This document shows positions 1-12,265 of a stretch of 64,000 bases of DNA, one piece after another; position 1 is the stretch's first letter; every line of letters begins with the position of its first letter. The notes under the pieces were generated by a model. The model saw nothing but the letters and a program-made list of their open reading frames with translations, was not told where the DNA came from and searched no databases. Location of the stretch: assembly GCA_024195265.1 (NCBI GenBank), contig JAJLRJ010000004.1:44493068-44557067 (forward strand), in the 5' to 3' direction. The stretch comes from Dendrophyllia cribrosa. Lineage: Eukaryota; Cnidaria; Anthozoa; Scleractinia; Dendrophylliidae. The position numbers and the translations under genes are program-made.

Positions 1-328
1 AGAGAGAACGATCTCTTTGCAAAATAACAGTTTAAAACAGTTAGTTTACTGCTGCAAAACAGTAGAGTGTCTTTGGATTTAAACAAGTCATTGAAAGTGC
101 TACATGTATCTTTTGGCCAAGCTTTTCTCTCTTTCTCGGGCTTTATAAATGTCATTGTTTTTTTGGTCTTCACTCTCTTCTCTCCCAATTTTCAACCCCT
201 ATTTTCCCCAGACTCCCCAAATAACAGACCTTCTGAGCTCATTTGCAATGAAGAACTATAATGATATTATTTTTTTTGTCCCTTGATGTACCAAGCTCAG
301 TTTTTCACTGTATACTGTTCATCTTAAG

Positions 329-3300
329 GTGTTGGAACAAAGATTGACCCAACATTATGCAGAGCTGACAGGATGGTGGGACAGGTAACTACAGCTTTAT
401 ATGTATTTTTCTTTGACATTTTCTAGTGCAAATTAAATTTAAGCATGTTACTGCCTAAAGTGTGACCATTCAAATGAAAGCTATTGAGCCGTACTTTCCT
501 GTGCTGCTGTTTATTATGCTGTACAAGTTGGTTCAACTTTTGACTCTGTGGATGAAATCCTAAAGTGTGACCATTCAAATAAAAGCTATTGAGCAGTACT
601 TTCCTGTGGTGCTGTTTATTATGCTGTACAAGGTGGTTCTAACTTTTGACTCTGTGCATGAAATCCTAAAGTGTGACCATTCAAATGAAAGCTACTGAGC
701 AGTACTTTCCTGTGGTACTGTTTATTATGCTCTGCAAGGTTGTCCTAAATTTTGAGTCTGTGGAAAAATCCTAGAGTGACCATTCAAATGAAAGTTTATT
801 ATGCTCTGCAAGGTTGTCCTAACTTTTGAGTCTTTGGATAAAATCCTACAGTGTGACCATTTAAAGTGCACATAAAGTGAAATTTCACTACCGTTTTTTT
901 TTTTAGGGTTTTTGTTTGTATCACCTTTATTTCATTTTCAGTTGTTTGTCTCTTTTGTGTGAAGAGGATCCACATATTTTTAAATAATTTATGTTTGAAA
1001 GTCGAAAGAATCCTTCCACAAGTTGCCAAAACTCCACTGTAAAACAAGTGACGTGCTCAGTTATTTACACACTAATGGCATCACTAGAACCCAGGTCCTT
1101 GTCTAATATGCACAACTTACGTTGCTTTTTAAAATAATTTAGTTCCCACCACTTCAAGTGGCTTATTTACCCATTAAAACACCTATTTTCAGATCAAAAT
1201 GAAAGTAACTTATTTCATTTAGTGCTGTTTGATATCTTGTGAGATGAAATTTGCTTTTTCCATTTTCTTATTTATTTTTGCATGACTTTTTTGTTATGCC
1301 AGGTGTTGGGTGCTGTTGGTACACTTCCTGAGATTTACACAGAGTTGGAAATCAGCTACTTCTTGTTGAGGAGACTGCTGGGAGTTAGGACTGAAGGCGA
1401 CAAGAAGGGAGCCAAAGTATGTAATGCTAGTATAGCACCTCCCATAAGTGACCTCCCAAAATGCAAAGCTAAGGTGGTCGCTTACGAGAGGGCAGCAGTC
1501 AATCACTCTTTCTCATGACAACAGCAACAAAGATTTCTTAGGAGAGGGTCACCAAAAAAAGATGGGGACCCCAATTTGATTAGATATGTGGGTCCCAGGG
1601 CTCAGATTGAAAGATCCAAGTGCCATCCCGATCAGACCACAGGGGGCCCAACTTTGAATCATATGAACCTGTAGTAATTTGAATGTACAGAAAACTATCA
1701 ATGCAAAATATTGTATCATGTAAAAGTTTTGATGCAAAGTACACAATTATTATTTATTCAATTTCCATTTGTAGTTGCATTGAAATGTGGGCAAGTGGTT
1801 GCTCGTCAGATGTTAAAAGCAATAGAAAAAATTAAATCACCAGGCAGCATTGAAAATGTTTGTGTCGCTTACGTGAGGTTCCGACTATAACGATTTGACT
1901 GAAAAAATATGTTATTTTGGAAAAGAGGTCTCTTAGGTGAGGTGGGCGCTCGTAGAAGTTAGACTGTATGCATGTTGATTAGCCCTCTTAGCTTCATTTT
2001 ATGTAACCATGTTTCCACCAATAGCCTAGCTCCATACTGATAGTTCGAGAAATAACCACACACAACCCACAATTCCTTAATTCGCTTTGACTGAGAACTA
2101 ATGCTTGAAACGTCAGCTATTGAATATCTTTATGGTTGCCTATTTACCTTATCTACTCACTTGATAAAACAGAAGCACAGTTTCTTTTGAAACTAACACT
2201 TTTATTCATTAATTGTGGCAAAAATACAAAATATCTACATACGATTTTTATGATACAGGTACAAAAGTTAACCAAGAATGAAGTGTTGATGGTAAACATT
2301 GGTTCTCTTTCGACTGGAGGTCGTGTATTGGCAGTTAAGGCAGATTTAGCAAAGATTGTGTTGACTCAGCCAGTTTGTACAGAGATTGGAGAAAAGATTG
2401 CTCTTAGTAGAAGAGTTGAGAAACACTGGAGGTATGTTTTGGTTTTTTTTTTTTTTGCCTTCCTGTGACAGATAAATTACTGTTACTCAATGGACAGCAA
2501 GAGAAAGTAATACCAGCATACATGACACACCAGTAAAAGCAAAAGTACTGCTGCCAAAGAGGTTTCATTTGAATGGTCACACCATAGGGTTTCATCAACA
2601 GACTCAAAAGTTAGAACAAATGGTACCATGCAAAAGTACTGCTGCCAAAGAGGTTTCATTTGAATGGTCACACCATAGGTTTTCGTCCACAGACTCAAAA
2701 GTTAGAACAAATGGTACCATGCAAAAGTACTGCTGCCAAAGAGGTTTCATTTGAATGGTCACACCATAGGTTTTCGTCCACAGACTCAAAAGTTAGAACA
2801 AATGGTACCATGCAAAAGTACTGCTGCCAAAGAGGTTTCATTTGAATGGTCACACCATAGGATTTTGTCCACAGACTCAAAAGTTAAAACAAATGGTACC
2901 ATGCAAAAGTACTGCTGAAAAGGTTTCATTTGAATAGTCACACCATAGGATTTCATCCACAGACTCAAAAGTTAGAACAAATGGTACCATGCAAAAGTAC
3001 TGCTGAAGAGGTTTCATTTGAATGGTCACGCCATAGGATTTCGTCCACAGACTTAACAGTTAGAACAAATGGTACCATGCAAAAGTACTGCTGAAGAGGT
3101 TTCATTTGAATGGTCACACCATAGGATTTCATCAACAGACTTAAAAGTTAAAACAAATGGTACCATGCAAAAGTACTACTGAAGAGGTTTCATTTGAATG
3201 GTCACACCATAAGATTTCGTCCACAGACTTAAGAGTTAGAACAAATGGTACCATGCAAAAGTACTGCTGAAAAGGTTTCATTTGAGTGGTCACACCATAG

Positions 3301-6300
3301 GATTTCGTCCACAGACTTAAGAGTTAGAACAAATGGTACCATGCAAAAGTACTGCTGAAAAGGTTTCATTTGAATGGTCACACCATAGGATTTCATCCAC
3401 GGACTTAAAAGTTAGGACAAATGGTATCATGCAAAAGTACTGCTAAAGAGGTTTCATTTGAATGGTCACACCATAGGATTTCGTCCACAGACTCAAAAGT
3501 TAGAACAAATGGTACCATGCAAAAGTACTGCTAAAGAGGTTTCATTTGAATGGTCACACCATAGGATTTTGTCCACAGACTCAAAAGTTAAAACAAATGG
3601 TACCATGCAAACGTACTGCTGAAAAGGTTTCATTTGAATGGTCACACCATAGGATTTCATCCACAGACTCAAAAGTTAGAACAAATGGTACCATGCAAAA
3701 GTACTGCTGAAGAGGTTTCATTTGAATGGTCACACCATAGGATTTCGTCCACAGACTTAAAAGTTAGAACAAATGGTACCATGCAAAAGTACTGCTGAAG
3801 AGGTTTCATTTGAATGGTCACACCATAGGATTTCATCAACAGACTTAAAAGTTAAAACAAATGGTACCATGCAAAAGTACTACTGAAGAGGTTTCATTTG
3901 AATGGTCACACCATAGGATTTCGTCCACAGACTTAAGAGTTAGAACAAATGGTACCATGCAAAAGTACTGCTGAAAAGGTTTCATTTGAATGGTCACACC
4001 ATAGGATTTCGTCCACAGACTTAAGAGTTAGAACAAATGGTACCATGCAAAAGTACTGCTGAAAAGGTTTCATTTGAATGGTCACACCATAGGATTTCAT
4101 CCACAGACTTAAAAGTTAGGACAAATGGTATCATGCAAAAGTACTGCTAAAGAGGTTTCATTTGAATGGTCACACCATAGGATTTCGTCCACAGACTCAA
4201 AAGTTAAAACAAATGGTACCATGCAAAAGTACTGCTGAAAAGGTTTCATTTGAATGGTCACACCATAGGATTTCGTCCACAGACTCAAAAGTTAGAACAA
4301 ATGGTACCATGCAAAAGTACTGCTGCCAAAGAGGTTTCATTTGAATGGTCACACCATAGGATTTCGTCCACAGACTCAAAAGTTAGAACAAATGGTACCA
4401 TGCAAAAGTACTGCTAAAGAGGTTTCATTTGAATGGTCACACCATAGGATTTTGTCCACAGACTCAAAAGTTAAAACAAATGGTACCATGCAAACGTACT
4501 GCTGAAAAGGTTTCATTTGAATAGTCACACCATAGGATTTCATCCACAGACTCAAAAGTTAGAACAAATGGTACCATGCAAAAGTACTGCTGAAGAGGTT
4601 TCATTTGAATGGTCACACCATAGGATTTCGTCCACAGACTTAAAAGTTAGAACAAATGGTACCATGCAAAAGTACTGCTGAAGAGGTTTCATTTGAATGG
4701 TCACACCATAGGATTTCATCAACAGACTTAAAGTGCTACTGCGATCAAATTTTTGATTTTCATATTTTTACATCTTCGTGTACAATTAGACTTTCTTACT
4801 TATCTTGCCAAATTTCAATCCATTACGAACATCAGAAGTCATTTTATTTAAACATTTATGTCCGAGAATTTACGGCCGCCATTAATCAACCTTGTTCCAA
4901 GGCCTGGTTGCGAATAGGATAAAGTGACGTCAAAGGCTCAAACATACCTCACGGGTTTAAATTATAATAACAATGAGCATAGAAAATTGCACGAAGAACA
5001 AGTCCAATGTTTTTGTTGCGTTTTCGCGTGATTTTCAATACTTATTGTTATTATAATTTCAACCCGTGAGGTATGTTTGAGCCCTTGACGTCACTTTATC
5101 CCTTTCGCAACCAAGCATGGAACACGGTTGATTAATGGCGGCCGTAAATTCTCGAACATAAATGTTAAAATAAAATGACTTCTGATGTTCGTAATGGATT
5201 GAAATTTGGCAAGACGAGTAAGAAAGTATAATTGTACACGAAGATGTAAAAAAAGGAAATCAAAAATTTGATCGCAGTAGCACTTTAAAAGTTAAAACAA
5301 ATGGTACCATGCAAAAGTACTACTGAAGAGGTTTCATTTGAATGGTCACACCATAAGATTTCGTCCACAGACTTAAGAGTTAGAACAAATGGTACCATGC
5401 AAAAGTACTGCTGAAAAGGTTTCATTTGAATGGTCACACCATAGGATTTCGTCCACAGACTTAAGAGTTAGAACAAATGGTACCATGCAAAAGTACTGCT
5501 GAAAAGGTTTCATTTGAATGGTCACACCATAGGATTTCATCCACAGACTTAAAAGTTAGGACAAATGGTACCATGCAAAAGTACTGCTAAAGAGGTTTCA
5601 ATTGAATGGTCACACCATAGGATTTCGTCCACAGACTCAAAAGTTAAAACAAATGGTACCATGCAAAAGTACTGCTGAAAAGGTTTCATTTGAATGGTCA
5701 CACCATAGGATTTCGTCCACAGACTCAAAAGTTAGAACAAATGGTACCATGCAAAAGTACTGCTGCCAAAGAGGTTTCATTTGAATGGTCACACCATAGG
5801 ATTTCGTCCACAGACTCAAAAGTTAGAACAAATGGTACCATGCAAAAGTACTGCTAAAGAGGTTTCATTTGAATGGTCACACCATAGGATTTTGTCCACA
5901 GACTCAAAAGTTAAAACAAATGGTACCATGCAAACGTACTGCTGAAAAGGTTTCATTTGAATGGTCACACCATAGGATTTCATCCACAGACTCAAAAGTT
6001 AGAACAAATGGTACCATGCAAAAGTACTGCTGAAGAGGTTTCATTTGAATGGTCACACCATAGGATTTCGTCCACAGACTTAAAAGTTAGAACAAATGGT
6101 ACCATGCAAAAGTACTGCTGAAGAGGTTTCATTTGAATGGTCACACCATAGGATTTCATCAACAGACTTAAAAGTTAAAACAAATGGTACCATGCAAAAG
6201 TACTACTGAAGAGGTTTCATTTGAATGGTCACACCATAGGATTTCGTCCACAGACTTAAGAGTTAGAACAAATGGTACCATGCAAAAGTACTGCTGAAAA

Positions 6301-8895
6301 GGTTTCATTTGAATGGTCACACCATAGGATTTCATCCACAGACTTAAAAGTTAGGACAAATGGTACCATGCAAAAGTACTGCTAAAGAGGTTTCAATTGA
6401 ATGGTCACACCATAGGATTTCGTCCACAGACTCAAAAGTTAAAACAAATGGTACCATGCAAAAGTACTGCTGAAAAGGTTTCATTTGAATGGTCACACCA
6501 TAGGATTTCGTCCACAGACTCAAAAGTTAGAACAAATGGTACCATGCAAAAGTACTGCTGCCAAAGAGGTTTCATTTGAATGGTCACACCATAGGATTTC
6601 GTCCACAGACTCAAAAGTTAGAACAAATGGTACCATGCAAAAGTACTGCTAAAGAGGTTTCATTTGAATGGTCACACCATAGGATTTTGTCCACAGACTC
6701 AAAAGTTAAAACAAATGGTACCATGCAAACGTACTGCTGAAAAGGTTTCATTTGAATGGTCACACCATAGGATTTCATCCACAGACTCAAAAGTTAGAAC
6801 AAATGGTACCATGCAAAAGTACTGCTGAAGAGGTTTCATTTGAATGGTCACACCATAGGATTTCGTCCACAGACTTAAAAGTTAGAACAAATGGTACCAT
6901 GCAAAAGTACTGCTGAAGAGGTTTCATTTGAATGGTCACACCATAGGATTTCATCAACAGACTTAAAAGTTAAAACAAATGGTACCATGCAAAAGTACTA
7001 CTGAAGAGGTTTCATTTGAATGGTCACACCATAGGATTTCGTCCACAGACTTAAGAGTTAGAACAAATGGTACCATGCAAAAGTACTGCTGAAAAGGTTT
7101 CATTTGAATGGTCACACCATAGGATTTCGTCCACAGACTTAAGAGTTAAAACAAATGGTACCATGCAAAAGTACTGCTGAAAAGGTTTCATTTGAATGGT
7201 CACACCATAGGATTTCATCCACAGACTTAAAAGTTAGGACAAATGGTATCATGCAAAAGTACTGCTAAAGAGGTTTCAATTGAATGGTCACACCATAGGA
7301 TTTCGTCCACAGACTCAAAAGTTAAAACAAATGGTACCATGCAAACGTACTGCTGAAAAGGTTTCATTTGAATGGTCACACCATAGGATTTCGTCCACAG
7401 ACTCAAAAGTTAGAACAAATGGTACCATGCAAAAGTACTGCTGCCAAAGAGGTTTCATTTGAATGGTCACACCATAGGATTTCGTCCACAGACTCAAAAG
7501 TTAGAACAAATGGTACCATGCAAAAGTACTGCTAAAGAGGTTTCATTTGAATGGTCACACCATAGGATTTTGTCCACAGACTCAAAAGTTAAAACAAATG
7601 GTACCATGCAAACGTACTGCTGAAAAGGTTTCATTTGAATGGTCACACCATAGGATTTCATCCACAGACTCAAAAGTTAGAACAAATGGTACCATGCAAA
7701 AGTACTGCTGAAGAGGTTTCATTTGAATGGTCACACCATAGGATTTCGTCCACAGACTTAAAAGTTAGAACAAATGGTACCATGCAAAAGTACTGCTGAA
7801 GAGGTTTCATTTGAATGGTCACACCATAGGATTTCATCAACAGACTTAAAAGTTAAAACAAATGGTACCATGCAAAAGTACTACTGAAGAGGTTTCATTT
7901 GAATGGTCACACCATAGGATTTCGTCCACAGACTTAAGAGTTAGAACAAATGGTACCATGCAAAAGTACTGCTGAAAAGGTTTCATTTGAATGGTCACAC
8001 CATAGGATTTCATCCACAGACTTAAAAGTTAGGACAAATGGTATCATGCAAAAGTACTGCTAAAGAGGTTTCATTTGAATGGTCACACCATAGGATTTCG
8101 TCCACAGACTCAAAAGTTAAAACAAATGGTACCATGCAAAAGTACTGCTGAAAAGGTTTCATTTGAATGGTCACACCATAGGATTTCATCAACAGACTCA
8201 AAAGTTAGAACAAATGGTACCATGCAAAAGTACTGCTGAAGAGGTTTCATTTGAATGGTCACACCATAGGATTTCATCAACAGACTCAAAAGTTAGAACA
8301 AATGGTACCATGCAAAAGTACTGCTGAAAAGGTTTCATTTGAATGGTCACACCATAGGATTTCATCCACAGACTCAAAAGTTAGAACAAATGGTACCATG
8401 CAAAAGTACCGCTGAAAAGGTTTCATTTGAATGGTTACACCATAGGATTTTGTGAACAGACTCAAACGTTAGAACTACACTACATTGTCTCCATAATTGA
8501 CTCTGGGAGTGAAAAAGTTAGTATCTTCCTCTTTGTTTTCTATAAGAATTTTGTGTCTGACAAAGGTATTTAGTTTTAATTTTGGGCTGTTTTGACCCAA
8601 AAATGCCCGCCCTGGAATGTGATGACGACAAAGAGACGGGCGGTCAGATAAGTTTGCAATTCTGCGTACTTGATGGTGATTGTCTCTTAGCTTCTGATTC
8701 CATATGTGTTATATTTATAAAATCTTTCTTAATAAGATTTTAAACTCTCGCTGAGTACAAACTTGCTTATCACTATCACGGCTTTTATATTTGGTGTTCC
8801 TGGTTACAACTCTGAAAGATTTCCTTTTTTTAACTTGCAGGTTAATTGGATGGGGACAGATTAGACGCGGAGTAACTATTAAACCCGAGTCATAA
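329..8895 (+). CDS. EIF2S3: eIF2 gamma (EIF2S3), last four coding exons; gene continues off the left edge
   Basis: C-terminal part of translation initiation factor eIF2 subunit gamma, the GTPase-core subunit that delivers initiator Met-tRNA to the 40S ribosome. Coding exons are 329-384, 1303-1416, 2259-2431 and 8841-8895, all with AG/GT borders and compatible phases. They read through family hallmarks: [18 protein letters not shown], then VLGAVG with [18 protein letters not shown], then [20 protein letters not shown] and [12 protein letters not shown], then [17 protein letters not shown] and stop TAA at 8893-8895. This covers beta-barrel domains II and III. The N-terminal G domain lies outside the window. 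The C-terminus is shorter than the acidic tail of vertebrate proteins. The last intron (2432-8840) is about 6.4 kb and nearly all tandem repeat. Family identity is certain; exon borders are read by eye. Confidence 0.96.
456..860. repeat. Four degenerate ~105-bp repeats (B-type monomers) in an EIF2S3 intron
   Basis: A block beginning near AAAGTGTGACCATTCAAAT recurs with a period of about 105 bp (457, 562, 668) and then degrades. Each unit contains TTTATTATGCTGTACAAGG and CTGTGGATGAAATCCTAAA. The unit shares the CTGTGGA.GAAATCCTA and TGACCATTCAAATGAAA segments with the 88-bp monomers of the large array but has a different linker, so it is a sister type. Similar blocks occur at 50250-50800 and 59030-59560. 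Confidence 0.75.
2535..8518. repeat. ~60-unit tandem array of 88/91-bp monomers in the last EIF2S3 intron, with higher-order structure
   Basis: Monomers contain TTTCATTTGAATGGTCACAC, CATAGGATTTCGTCCACAGA and AATGGTACCATGCAAAAGTA. The first units are 91 bp (GCTGCCAAAGAGG linker) and most others are 88 bp (GCTGAAGAGG or GCTGAAAAGG linker). Diagnostic variants recur at a distance: the GCTGCCAAAGAGG variant reappears at about 4321, 5761, 6556 and 7439, spacings of 1440, 795 and 883 bp. 883 is ten monomers, 795 is nine, and 1440 is 883 plus a 557-bp insertion. The array ends near 8518 with CTCTGGGAGTGAAAAAGTT, which resembles the terminus of the TTAA elements at 27491-27702 and 60848-61321. The left end (about 2480-2540) has no clear terminus. 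Short open frames across the monomers are a by-product of periodicity. Confidence 0.93.
4732..5284. mobile_element. 553-bp TTAA-flanked foldback element inserted in one array monomer
   Basis: The element begins AGTGCTACTGCGATC and ends GATCGCAGTAGCACT, with TTAA on both sides (4728-4731, 5285-5288). Almost the whole element is an inverted repeat around a centre near 5005. The interrupted monomer would read ACTTAAAAGTT when empty, a form present in neighbouring monomers, so the TTAA is a target duplication. A copy of identical length lies at 48573-49125. TTAA duplication suggests piggyBac-type mobilisation; no transposase is present. Confidence 0.92.
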
Positions 8896-9332
8896 AAAGA
8901 TCAAATCACTAGTTATTATTCTACAGTTTCAAGATTCCAGCTATAACGCTGTTACACAGCAGTAAATCATTCTCAAGGCGAAGTTACAGTTTTACTGGAT
9001 TTTCAGGAATGCCTTACAAAACACGTGACTTGTTGGTGGACGGCATTTTTATTTTCTGGATACGTTTAACCCCTGCCTTGCGAACACTTCTCTGTAGCCC
9101 CGTTTTTGCAGGATTTGAAGTCCCGGAGAATAAGATTTACTAAAAATAACTCCCACTATTATGGACTCTGTTTCGAACAAAGCCTCATAGCCTGCTAGCA
9201 AACTCTCTTGGAGTGAAGAAGTGGTGGGGGAGAAAAAACAAGAGCTTGCTTGCAGGCTATTTCGGACACCAAATGTGTTCCTTATAGCGGGCGTTAACCG
9301 TATGTTAATATCTTTCTTGCAGGGATAAGAAA

Positions 9333-9441
9333 GGCTACAGGGGCGGATCCAGGATTTTTTCATGGGGGGTGGCTACAGGTATATGCCTAAGTCTATAACG
9401 GCTAGCCACTCAATCACCCCGCTGTATCCGCCCCTGGGCTA
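9333..9441. mobile_element. Short inverted-repeat element with GGCTA direct flanks
   Basis: Starts CAGGGGCGGATCCAGG (9338) and ends TATCCGCCCCTG (9436), giving inverted termini of about 12 bp. GGCTA occurs immediately on each side (9333-9337 and 9437-9441). It lies in the EIF2S3 downstream region. CAG...CTG termini suit several DNA-transposon groups, so the superfamily is not assigned. Confidence 0.72.
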
Positions 9442-9819
9442 AGAAAACAGACGTTTTTGGGGGCAGTACACAGCTCTTACAAGGTCTTCTCTGATTTGCT
9501 GAGAAAACAATAAAACAAACAACACAACAATGGACCCTAGCCCTGAAAACAATAGAGCTGCGTGATACCCAGATCCAATGAATTTAAAGGGTTGTAAAGA
9601 GCTGCGTGGTATCTGCGTTTTTTCGTTCCCTAACAATCTCCTTTGAAAAAATAGAGCACCTGATGAACATGCGTGGAAATTTATACTTATGACGTAACAC
9701 TACCAAGCCTCGAAGCACCGCCTCTGAATGAATGGGACAATCAACGTTACATAATAAGTGTAGAATTCAGCCCTGACCCTCGTACTAATTAGCGTGTTCC
9801 AGGCGTTAATATTAGGGAG

Positions 9820-10175
9820 CTTAAGAAACCACGACGGCGACGGCAGCGAGAACGGCACAAAACAATAGGTTTAAGGAGCGAAAACAATGCCTCTGCACGT
9901 GCGTTTTACATTTTGGTACAATTCTTTGCCGTTCCCTGCAAAACAACAACATCAAATGATCAAATCATAGGCCTTGTGGAGAACGTGAACACACGACGGT
10001 TAATTTTCTTTTCTCCATTTGCACCAGAAAGCTATCCCTTCAAATTCAGCTCCTGGACAATCCAGTCACATTAGACAAACTAAACAAATTGGAACAACTG
10101 CAAAGTAGTTTAAAATAGCGTGAATCCTTTTTTCAATTGACGTTTTCTTTGGCGTTGCCGTCGTCGTTGCTGCTG
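9820..10175. mobile_element. Probable degenerate inverted-repeat element
   Basis: Left side contains CCACGACGGCGACGGCAGCG and right side GCGTTGCCGTCGTCGTTGCT, an imperfect inverted pair spaced about 330 bp. No coding frame is evident. Borders are approximate. It is followed by a GTGACGTCAC palindrome at about 10185. Confidence 0.4.
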
Positions 10176-10355
10176 GTTTGCACGTGACGTCACGGCGGCC
10201 ATGTTGGTGGTCAAGAACAAAAGCGTTTCTCTCCGCTGGGAACTAATGTCATTTTACACATTCAGCTACCTGTTGGACAGGCCAATGCGATTAGAAATCG
10301 CTCGATCACAGTCTCACGCACTTTTACACTGTCTCTTTGTTCAGTGCTGTTACTT

Positions 10356-10935
10356 TCAAACTGATTCAAATGTCGACACTTAGAATTTCATTTTAAATAA
10401 ATTTTTAAGTGTCAAAAAGAAAATCTAAAATCCCCACTCAGGATTGAACCTGTGACCTCAGCTAGGCTAAGGCTTTACATAGCCTACCGTACCAGAGTAC
10501 CACCTCTCTTCAAACTGATTCAAATGTCGACACTTAGAATTTCATTTTAAATAAATTTTTAAGTGTAAAAAAGAAAATCTAAAATCCCCACTCAGGATTG
10601 AACCTGTGACCTCAGCTAGGCTAAGGCTTTACATAGCCTACCGTACCAGAGTACCACCTCTCTTCAAACTGATTCAAATGTCGACACTTAGAATTTCATT
10701 TTAAATAAATTTTTAAGTGTAAAAAAGAAAATCTAAAATCCCCACTCAGGATTGAACCTGTGACCTCAGCTAGGCTAAGGCTTTACATAGCCTACCGTAC
10801 CAGAGTACCACCTCTCTTCAAACTGATTCAAATGTCGACACTTAGAATTTCATTTTAAATAAACTTAAAGTGTAAAAGAGAAAATCTAAAATCCCCACTA
10901 AGGATTGAACCTGTGACTTCAGCCTAGCCTACCGT
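10356..10935 (-). repeat. Four tandem ~154-bp units, each holding a tRNA-like sequence (reverse strand)
   Basis: The unit starts CTTCAAACTGATTCAAATGT (about 10356, 10511, 10665, 10818) and includes ACTCAGGATTGAACCTGTGA. Read on the - strand, the latter gives GGTTCAATCC, a good RNA polymerase III B box, about 50 bp after GGTACTCTGGTACGG, a weak A box. The first three units are nearly identical; the fourth is shortened. A single copy of the same module lies at 49724-49855 inside an inverted-repeat element, and both loci end with AGTCTCAATAAGG.GTC. These are tRNA-derived repeats rather than functional tRNAs. Confidence 0.8.
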
Positions 10936-11635
10936 ACCTATATAAACTGCTAACCCTAACCTCGACTGAAAGCGAACCACGTTACTCCGTTATGTAAGTC
11001 TCAATAAGGCGTCCGAGATGGTGTTGGTGGATGGAATCTCATGCCAACCATTTTATGCTCCCTTATGCGCGCGTGCAAACCAATGTGCAAACACCATTTT
11101 TGACTCGACACACCAGGCGATTTTATTCGCTCTTCGCAGCGATCAGCGAAAGTCGCGAGATGTGCCCGTTTACAACGACGGCGATTTTCGCAAGCGATCG
11201 AAATCGCTGATATCGGACATAAAAATAGGCGAAAATTTCGCCGCGACGAGCTACATTATGTATAAAATCGTTTAGTGTGTCGCTGGCTTTATGTGTGCGT
11301 GCAAACCCGGATGTACAAGGTCAATGAAGAGAGGGCAGAGCAAGGCCCGTTTCAGAATAGCCTGCGCAGCTGGCGGTTTTTCTGTTGGCGCGTCGCAGGC
11401 TAGTTACAGAAGCGCCGCCATGCTTGTTAAATTTGTTGACTTTCTAATGTGGTGCTTATTCGAGGGTGGCGCTTTTTCGAGCTCATGTGGTAGTTCACTG
11501 GACACTGATAGATGTCATCAGTTAACATGCCTTATTCATAAAAATTATATGGCGGCCTGTTTATTGTTCTTTTTCACTTTATAAACTTAAGTGAAATGCA
11601 AGAATTTCTTCCACTGCGGAAAAATCATACCTTAA

Positions 11636-11969
11636 AGGCCCGTTTACACGCGATTTTTGTTGCGCTCTCCAATGCAACTTTTGTCGCAAGTGCAACTTAG
11701 CGGCGATTCGGGTGCGATATTTGCTGCGATTTCCCAAAAACCACCGCCAAGTAGCCTGCGTTCCTTCTCCCCAACGCCTGCTACGCAGGCTACCGCCAAG
11801 TTGCATCGGGTTTCGAACATGTTCGAAACCTCTGCGATAAATCGTGCCCAAATCGCACTGAAATCGCCGCCCGTTTACACGCGCGATTTGAAGATGCAAC
11901 TTGCGCGCGACAAAAATTTCATCGATAAGTGCGACAAAAATTCCATAAAAAATCACCTGTGTAAACGTT
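11636..11969. mobile_element. Imperfect foldback element with CCCGTTTACACG termini
   Basis: Begins GGCCCGTTTACACGCGA and ends CACCTGTGTAAACG. Many internal GCGATTT/AAATCGC segments form imperfect inverted pairs, and a second CCGTTTACACGCGCGATTT lies near 11870. Its pseudo-open frames on both strands are not taken as genes. Confidence 0.6.
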
Positions 11970-11996
11970 AACACATGTGAAGATGAAGAGTGAATA

Positions 11997-12265
11997 CAGC
12001 TGTTTCGAGAAAGGTTGTCGGAAAAAAGCGTAAAAGTGCACGCGACAATCCCGAAAGATATTGTGGGTAGTCATCAACGCTTTATCCTAAAAGCTCGTTT
12101 ATCCATATGGCCCACCATCTAAGGTCGTCGCTGTACGTACGAGGCATCGCGGATTTGATGTATTTATTTGACTTATTAACATTCAGTGATCATATCCCAA
12201 ATTAATTTTCGGGATTATCGCGTGCACCTTTGCCCTTTTTCCGACAACCTTTCTCGAAACAGCTG
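11997..12265. mobile_element. TA-flanked inverted-repeat element
   Basis: Termini CAGCTGTTTCGAGAAAGG and CCTTTCTCGAAACAGCTG are exact inverted repeats, extended by GTTGTCGGAAAAA with a partner at the other end. TA flanks both sides (11995-11996, 12266-12267), as expected for Tc1/mariner-type elements. No transposase. Confidence 0.85.

Noticed and set aside
1282..1518. Single continuous gene frame through 1518
   Set aside because: Only 1303-1416 matches eIF2 gamma; the rest is intron read-through past the GTATGT donor.
2569..7497. Recurrent ~60-residue open frames on both strands across the array
   Set aside because: They come from the 88/91-bp period falling in an open frame; they overlap on both strands, lack family matches and are intronic.
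2535..8518. CRISPR-like look of regular repeats
   Set aside because: There are no unique spacers: the whole 88-bp unit repeats, and the context is a eukaryotic intron.
11579..11974. Overlapping open frames of 104 and 131 codons on opposite strands
   Set aside because: Both lie inside an imperfect foldback element and show no domain; codon patterns follow the inverted repeats.
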